A stretch of DNA of 8,557 nt, taken from the NCBI GenBank assembly GCA_002394395.1, contig DGTR01000018.1, positions 1-8,557 of the forward strand, in the 5' to 3' direction. The translations under genes were made by a program, and so were the position numbers. This document shows positions 4,923-8,557 of this stretch, piece after piece (position 1 is the first letter of the stretch; every line of letters begins with the position of its first letter). This stretch comes from Bacteroidales bacterium UBA4331 (lineage in GTDB: Bacteria; Bacteroidota; Bacteroidia; Bacteroidales; Paludibacteraceae). The notes under the pieces were generated by a model, which was not told where the DNA came from, did not search any database, and saw only the letters and a list, made by a program, of their open reading frames with translations.

Positions 4923-6952
4923 TGGATTTATTTAGCGAAATAGAAGAACCTGAGCGCGAGGAGTTGAAGCGCTTGCGCAAAGAACTGGAGGAGGCGAACT
5001 ATAAGTACTATGTACTCAATATGCCTACCCTGTCGGATCGTGAGTTTGACGAGAAGATGCATCGTCTGCAAGCGCTCGAAGCACAATTCCCGGATATGTT
5101 CGACCCTAAATCACCGACCCAGCATGTGGGAAGTGATTTGGGCAAAAAAGGGTTTGAGCAAGTCAAACATAAATATCCGATGTTATCGCTCGCTAACAGT
5201 TATTCGCGCGAAGAAATAGAAGACTGGGTGAGAAAATTGCCTTCGAATGCAGAAATTGTTTGCGAACTGAAGTTCGACGGTCTTTCTATTTCATTGTGGT
5301 ACGAGCATGGAATACTTGTCAAAGCGCTCACACGAGGCGATGGTGTACAAGGCGATGACGTGATTGCAAACATCAAAACCATTCCTTCTATCCCTTGGCG
5401 AATTGAACGAGACGACATTCCTGATTTCTTTGAATTGCGAGGCGAAGTATTGCTGCCGTGGGAGCGATTCGAAGCCCTCAACAAGGAACGCGAGGAGCAG
5501 GAAGAACCGCTTTTTGCCAACCCAAGAAACGCCGCTTCGGGTACTCTCAAGCTGCAAGACCCGAAAGAAGTAGCGCGGCGTGGTTTGGAGGCGTATCTGT
5601 ATTATATGCTCGGTGATAATCTGCCCGGCACGACCCATTTTGAGCGGCTTGAGACCGCCAAACAATGGGGATTTCATATCTCCGATGCCATCAAAGTCTG
5701 CAAGAACGTCGATGAAGTGATGGCGTATATCGCTTATTGGGACACGGAACGCAAGAATCTGCCGGTTGCAACCGATGGTATTGTACTCAAAGTCAATAAT
5801 TTAGCACAACAGGAAGAACTCGGTTTTACCGCCAAGACACCACGCTGGGCAATCGCCTATAAGTTCCCCGCGGAGAAACAGTTGACGCTCCTCAAAGAGA
5901 TCACCTACCAAGTCGGCCGCACAGGTGTCGTTACGCCTGTAGCAAACCTCGAACCCGTACAACTGAGCGGTACGATTGTCCAACGCGCGACACTTCATAA
6001 CGAAGATTTTATCAAGTCGCTTGACATCCGTCCGGGTGATCGTGTGTGGGTAGAGAAAGGAGGAGAGATCATTCCGAAGATCGTCGGTCGTGCCGACCGA
6101 AATGATGAAATGAGCGCGACTCCGTCGCTCAATGATGGAATGATGTATTCTTTCCCGGATGTTTGCCCGGAATGCGGCACGCCTCTTGTGCGCGTGGAAG
6201 GTGAAGCGGCTTGGAGATGTCCGAATGAAGCCGGTTGCCCGCCGCAGATAAAAGGCAAGATCGAGCATTTTGTGTCTCGCAAAGCGATGAATATTGACGG
6301 TCTTGGAGAAGAGACGATTGACTTGTTCTACCAGAAAGGCTTGTTAAAAAACATCGCAGATATCTACGATCTGAAACTCGAAGATATAGCTGCGCAAGAA
6401 CGACTTGGAGAGAAGTCCGCGCAGAACATGTTAACCGGTATTGAGGCGTCCAAACAAGTGCCGTGGGCACGTGTACTCTTTGCGCTCGGAATCCGCATGG
6501 TCGGAGAGACAACCGCCAAGAAAATTGCCCGCGTCTATAACAATATAGACACGCTCCAATGGGCAACGGCCGAGCAACTTTGCGCCATCGAAGATGTCGG
6601 TCCGCAGATTGCGGAGAATATCGTGGCATACTTCAACGATATGCGCAATCTTGAGATCTTGGAACGTCTCCGTCAAGCCGGACTTCAGTTCGAGGGCGAA
6701 GCAGCCGAAGAGCCGCAATCCGACAAGTTAGCCGGAATGTCAATCGTCATCTCCGGTACGTTTGCTCACCACAGCCGCGACGAGTACAAAGCGATGATTG
6801 AAGCTAACGGAGGAAAGAACGTCGGTTCCGTGAGCAAGAAGACGAGTTTCATTTTAGCCGGAGAAAACATGGGACCCGAGAAACGAAAGAAAGCTGAAGA
6901 CTTAGGAATTCCTCTCAAAACGGAGGAGGAGTTTCTAGAAATGATTCAATGA
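4919..6952 (+). CDS. ligA: NAD-dependent DNA ligase LigA
   Basis: LigA is the essential replicative ligase that seals nicks in duplex DNA using NAD+. The 677-residue product has all family domains. The Ia domain (about 12-80) carries YYVLNMPTLSDREFD. The adenylation domain has catalytic Lys118 in CELKFDGLS and FELRGEV at 171-177, NPRNAASGTLK at 201-211 and DGIVLKVN at 286-293. An OB fold follows (about 325-400, including VGRTGVVTPVA). The zinc finger uses Cys416, Cys419, Cys434 and Cys440. A helix-hairpin-helix region spans about 455-590, and a BRCT domain runs from 604 to the end (GMSIVISGTF onward). The length matches the E. coli enzyme. The frame is open back to 4793, but those 42 extra residues overlap the nuclease gene and are not LigA-like. 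The ATG at 4919 (ATGATG, alternative at 4922) gives the proper start and overlaps the nuclease stop, so translation is probably coupled. Confidence 0.98.
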   Translation: MMDLFSEIEEPEREELKRLRKELEEANYKYYVLNMPTLSDREFDEKMHRLQALEAQFPDMFDPKSPTQHVGSDLGKKGFEQVKHKYPMLSLANSYSREEIEDWVRKLPSNAEIVCELKFDGLSISLWYEHGILVKALTRGDGVQGDDVIANIKTIPSIPWRIERDDIPDFFELRGEVLLPWERFEALNKEREEQEEPLFANPRNAASGTLKLQDPKEVARRGLEAYLYYMLGDNLPGTTHFERLETAKQWGFHISDAIKVCKNVDEVMAYIAYWDTERKNLPVATDGIVLKVNNLAQQEELGFTAKTPRWAIAYKFPAEKQLTLLKEITYQVGRTGVVTPVANLEPVQLSGTIVQRATLHNEDFIKSLDIRPGDRVWVEKGGEIIPKIVGRADRNDEMSATPSLNDGMMYSFPDVCPECGTPLVRVEGEAAWRCPNEAGCPPQIKGKIEHFVSRKAMNIDGLGEETIDLFYQKGLLKNIADIYDLKLEDIAAQERLGEKSAQNMLTGIEASKQVPWARVLFALGIRMVGETTAKKIARVYNNIDTLQWATAEQLCAIEDVGPQIAENIVAYFNDMRNLEILERLRQAGLQFEGEAAEEPQSDKLAGMSIVISGTFAHHSRDEYKAMIEANGGKNVGSVSKKTSFILAGENMGPEKRKKAEDLGIPLKTEEEFLEMIQ

Positions 6953-6997
6953 CCAAATAAATGGTACATGGTAAATGACTAAATTGTAAATGGATTT

Positions 6998-7546
6998 ATG
7001 AGAAAATTAAAACAGTTTATATTTGATTACCTGCGTAAGAAAATGCCGGAACGCCATCCGCGTTTTCCGCATTTAGACCAGCCGCTGAAGGTGATGATTG
7101 TCTATGAGAGCGATCTGTTGGAGCGAAACGATGCGATTAAGTCGATTCGTCAAGACCTCTTGCGCCGCCAGATGGACGTAACGATGTGGGGATATGTTGA
7201 GAAAAAAGAAATCAACACGCTCATTCTGCCGCAAAGTCGCATTCTCGGTGTGGGAGATTATAATTTCTTCGGCAAACCGCGCGACTACGTCTTGGAAGAC
7301 TTGCAGGCAGAGCAATATGACCTGTTGATTGATCTCACGACGAGGCCAAGTCTGCCGCTTCGCTACATTACCATGTACACGAATGCGGATTTCAAAGTGG
7401 GTCTGAATATGGGCGAAGGGATACACGACATGCTGATCTCCCTCCCCGATCTCACACCTGAGCAAGGCGAAGAAGCGGCACTCGAGGCCTCTTGGCTCTA
7501 CGACCAGATTATGGGATTTATTACCACCATTAAATCGAACGATTAA
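6998..7546 (+). CDS. Conserved hypothetical protein resembling DUF6913
   Basis: The 182-residue soluble protein begins MRKLKQFIFDYLRKKMPERH and is basic at its N-terminus. It has no signal peptide or transmembrane segment. An alpha/beta core follows: VMIVYESD (32-39), a helix, MDVTMWGYVEK (59-69), a segment ending in DYNFFGKPRD, YDLLIDLTTRPSLPLRYITMYTNADFKVGLN at about 105-135 in outline, and a C-terminal helix. From memory this matches the Bacteroidetes family DUF6913, which tends to lie beside dapA, but I cannot confirm that without a profile search. No function is known to me and no catalytic motif is evident. The 45-nt gap after ligA is A/T-rich with repeated GTAAATG and holds no terminator, so it is likely co-transcribed with ligA and dapA. 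Confidence 0.85.
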   Translation: MRKLKQFIFDYLRKKMPERHPRFPHLDQPLKVMIVYESDLLERNDAIKSIRQDLLRRQMDVTMWGYVEKKEINTLILPQSRILGVGDYNFFGKPRDYVLEDLQAEQYDLLIDLTTRPSLPLRYITMYTNADFKVGLNMGEGIHDMLISLPDLTPEQGEEAALEASWLYDQIMGFITTIKSND

Positions 7547-7559
7547 AAACCCCACCTGA

Positions 7560-7578
7560 CCTCCCCACAAGGGGGAGG
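7560..7578 (+). repeat. GC-rich hairpin upstream of dapA
   Basis: CCTCCCC (7560-7566) and GGGGAGG (7572-7578) form a perfect 7-bp stem with an ACAAG loop, between the DUF6913-like gene and dapA. A-rich rather than U-rich sequence follows, so it is not an intrinsic terminator for the operon. It ends 15 nt before the first dapA start. It could stabilise or modulate the mRNA. It resembles C-rich/G-rich intergenic hairpins that I recall as repeated in some Bacteroidetes genomes. Confidence 0.65.
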
Positions 7579-7593
7579 AAAAAGGCCGAAAGA

Positions 7594-8514
7594 ATGAGAA
7601 TTATGGAAAAGTTAAAAGGTTTAGGAACAGCACTCATCACCCCGTTTTCAGAAGAAGGGGGGATTGATTACATTGCACTGGGACGGCTTCTTCGTATGCA
7701 GCGGGATGCAGAGGTGGACTTTATAGTGGTTCTCGGCACAACCGGCGAGAAAGCGACCTTGGATGAAAAAGAAATAGAGAGCATTCAGGATAATATCATC
7801 GCCTACTATAACACCCAAAAGCCGCTGGTTTTAGGTTTCGGAGGTTACAACACCGCCGATATCTGCAAGAAACTGCATGAGTTAGCGTACTCTCCTTTAG
7901 AGCATTGCATCGATGCCATACTGAGCGTATGCCCATACTACGTAAAACCGACGCAAGAAGGTCTGTATCAGCATTTTATGGAGATTCATCACCACTCGCC
8001 ATGGCCTACTATTCTTTATAACGTACCCGGACGCACGGGCGTGAACATGTTGCCGGAAACAGCGATGCGTTTGTGGCAGGATGCTGAAGGCGGAATCATC
8101 GGCATCAAAGAGGCAAGCGGAAACATGGAACAGATCAAGAAGCTGATTCGCCTGCGAGACGAATACATGGCGAGCCATCCTGAAGCTCCGTATTTCAGTA
8201 TTCTATGCGGCGATGACGGCTTGGCGGCGGAAGCGATGGCAGCCGGCGCGGACGGTTTGATTTCCGTTGCCAGCAATGCCTTCCCGAAAGATTTTATGCG
8301 CCTGATTCACAATCAAGATGTTGCGATTCAGGACAAATACGCAGACTTGATCAAACTGCTGTTCGCCGAAGGTAATCCGGTAGGAATCAAGGCGGTTCTG
8401 GCGGAACTGGGCATCACAACCGACCAGGTGCGTCTGCCATTAGTTCCTGCCAGCCCGGACTTGCATCAGCAAATCAAAGCAGAACTCCTGCATATCGGAT
8501 TCCGGTTAGGATAA
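7594..8514 (+). CDS. dapA: 4-hydroxy-tetrahydrodipicolinate synthase
   Basis: DapA condenses pyruvate with L-aspartate semialdehyde in the first committed step of diaminopimelate and lysine synthesis (cytoplasm, usually a homotetramer). The 306-residue TIM barrel shows GLGTALITPF at 9-18, LGTTGEKATL at 48-57 (catalytic Thr pair 49-50), CPYYVKPTQEG at 113-123, LYNVPGRTGVN at 141-151 (Tyr142 of the proton relay, Arg147 for substrate carboxylate), and the Schiff-base lysine Lys172 in GIIGIKEASGN. GDDGL and GADGLISVASN follow at 206-228. All active-site residues are present and the length is normal. Two starts are possible, ATG 7594 or ATG 7603 (MEKLKG). The second fits the family N-terminus slightly better, and neither has a clear Shine-Dalgarno. 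It is the last gene of the operon, directly before a terminator. Confidence 0.97.
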   Translation: MRIMEKLKGLGTALITPFSEEGGIDYIALGRLLRMQRDAEVDFIVVLGTTGEKATLDEKEIESIQDNIIAYYNTQKPLVLGFGGYNTADICKKLHELAYSPLEHCIDAILSVCPYYVKPTQEGLYQHFMEIHHHSPWPTILYNVPGRTGVNMLPETAMRLWQDAEGGIIGIKEASGNMEQIKKLIRLRDEYMASHPEAPYFSILCGDDGLAAEAMAAGADGLISVASNAFPKDFMRLIHNQDVAIQDKYADLIKLLFAEGNPVGIKAVLAELGITTDQVRLPLVPASPDLHQQIKAELLHIGFRLG

Positions 8515-8550
8515 AAAAAAAGAGCTCGCAGGAATGCGAGCCTTTTTGTT
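8513..8550 (+). terminator. Intrinsic terminator after dapA
   Basis: A perfect 7-bp stem, GCTCGCA (8524-8530) with TGCGAGC (8535-8541), is capped by a GGAA tetraloop of the GNRA type. C and then TTTTTGTTT follow. Nine A (8513-8521, including the end of the TAA stop) precede the stem and can extend pairing with the U-tract, so it could also stop transcription arriving from the right. It closes the nuclease-ligA-dapA operon. Confidence 0.93.
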
Positions 8551-8557
8551 TGTAAGA

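Noticed and set aside
7560..7578. Hairpin before dapA as an intrinsic terminator
   Set aside because: It is followed by A-rich sequence on the plus strand rather than a T-run, so it should not stop transcription into dapA.

Overview
The window looks like chromosomal DNA of an anaerobic Bacteroidales bacterium. Four promoters read directly from the sequence fit the Bacteroidetes sigma-ABfr pattern (TTTG or CTTG, exactly 20 nt, then TAnnTTTG). Shine-Dalgarno signals are scarce, a pyruvate:ferredoxin oxidoreductase is present, and one secreted protein ends in what looks like a type IX secretion (T9SS) sorting domain. The T9SS tail argues against the Bacteroides genus itself and favours a T9SS-bearing family of the order. 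That placement is an inference.

Left half, minus strand (right to left): a cell-division/repair operon starts at a promoter near 3309-3340 and encodes a DivIC/FtsB-like septum protein, an unrecognised 52-residue two-helix membrane protein whose start overlaps the divIC stop, and the Holliday-junction resolvase RuvC. Next comes a 54-residue 2[4Fe-4S] ferredoxin with its own promoter, a possible 20-codon leader ORF and a strong terminator. Then follows an AAA ATPase of the AAA_14/DUF4143 type with its own promoter. Last is the first 99 codons of nifJ (pyruvate:ferredoxin oxidoreductase), which runs off the left edge. The ATPase gene therefore sits between ferredoxin and its likely redox partner enzyme. 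It ends in an unusual array of five CTAG tetramers spaced exactly 8 bp apart.

Right half, plus strand: an apparent operon starts at a promoter (3325-3356) that overlaps the divergent divIC promoter. It encodes a secreted endonuclease/exonuclease/phosphatase-family enzyme, NAD-dependent DNA ligase LigA (ATGA overlap with the nuclease stop), a conserved hypothetical protein resembling DUF6913, and DapA (lysine/diaminopimelate synthesis). A clear intrinsic terminator lies directly after dapA. A GC-rich hairpin lies between the DUF6913-like gene and dapA.

Most genes are housekeeping. The parts least explained by known biology are the CTAG octamer array with its two competing RNA hairpins, the ATPase (Walker B Glu replaced by Gln, AT-hook-like basic insertion), the ferredoxin leader ORF, the interlocked divergent promoters, and the coupling of a secreted nuclease to ligA. 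I did not find a complete, clearly novel multi-gene system such as a CRISPR, defence island or retroelement.
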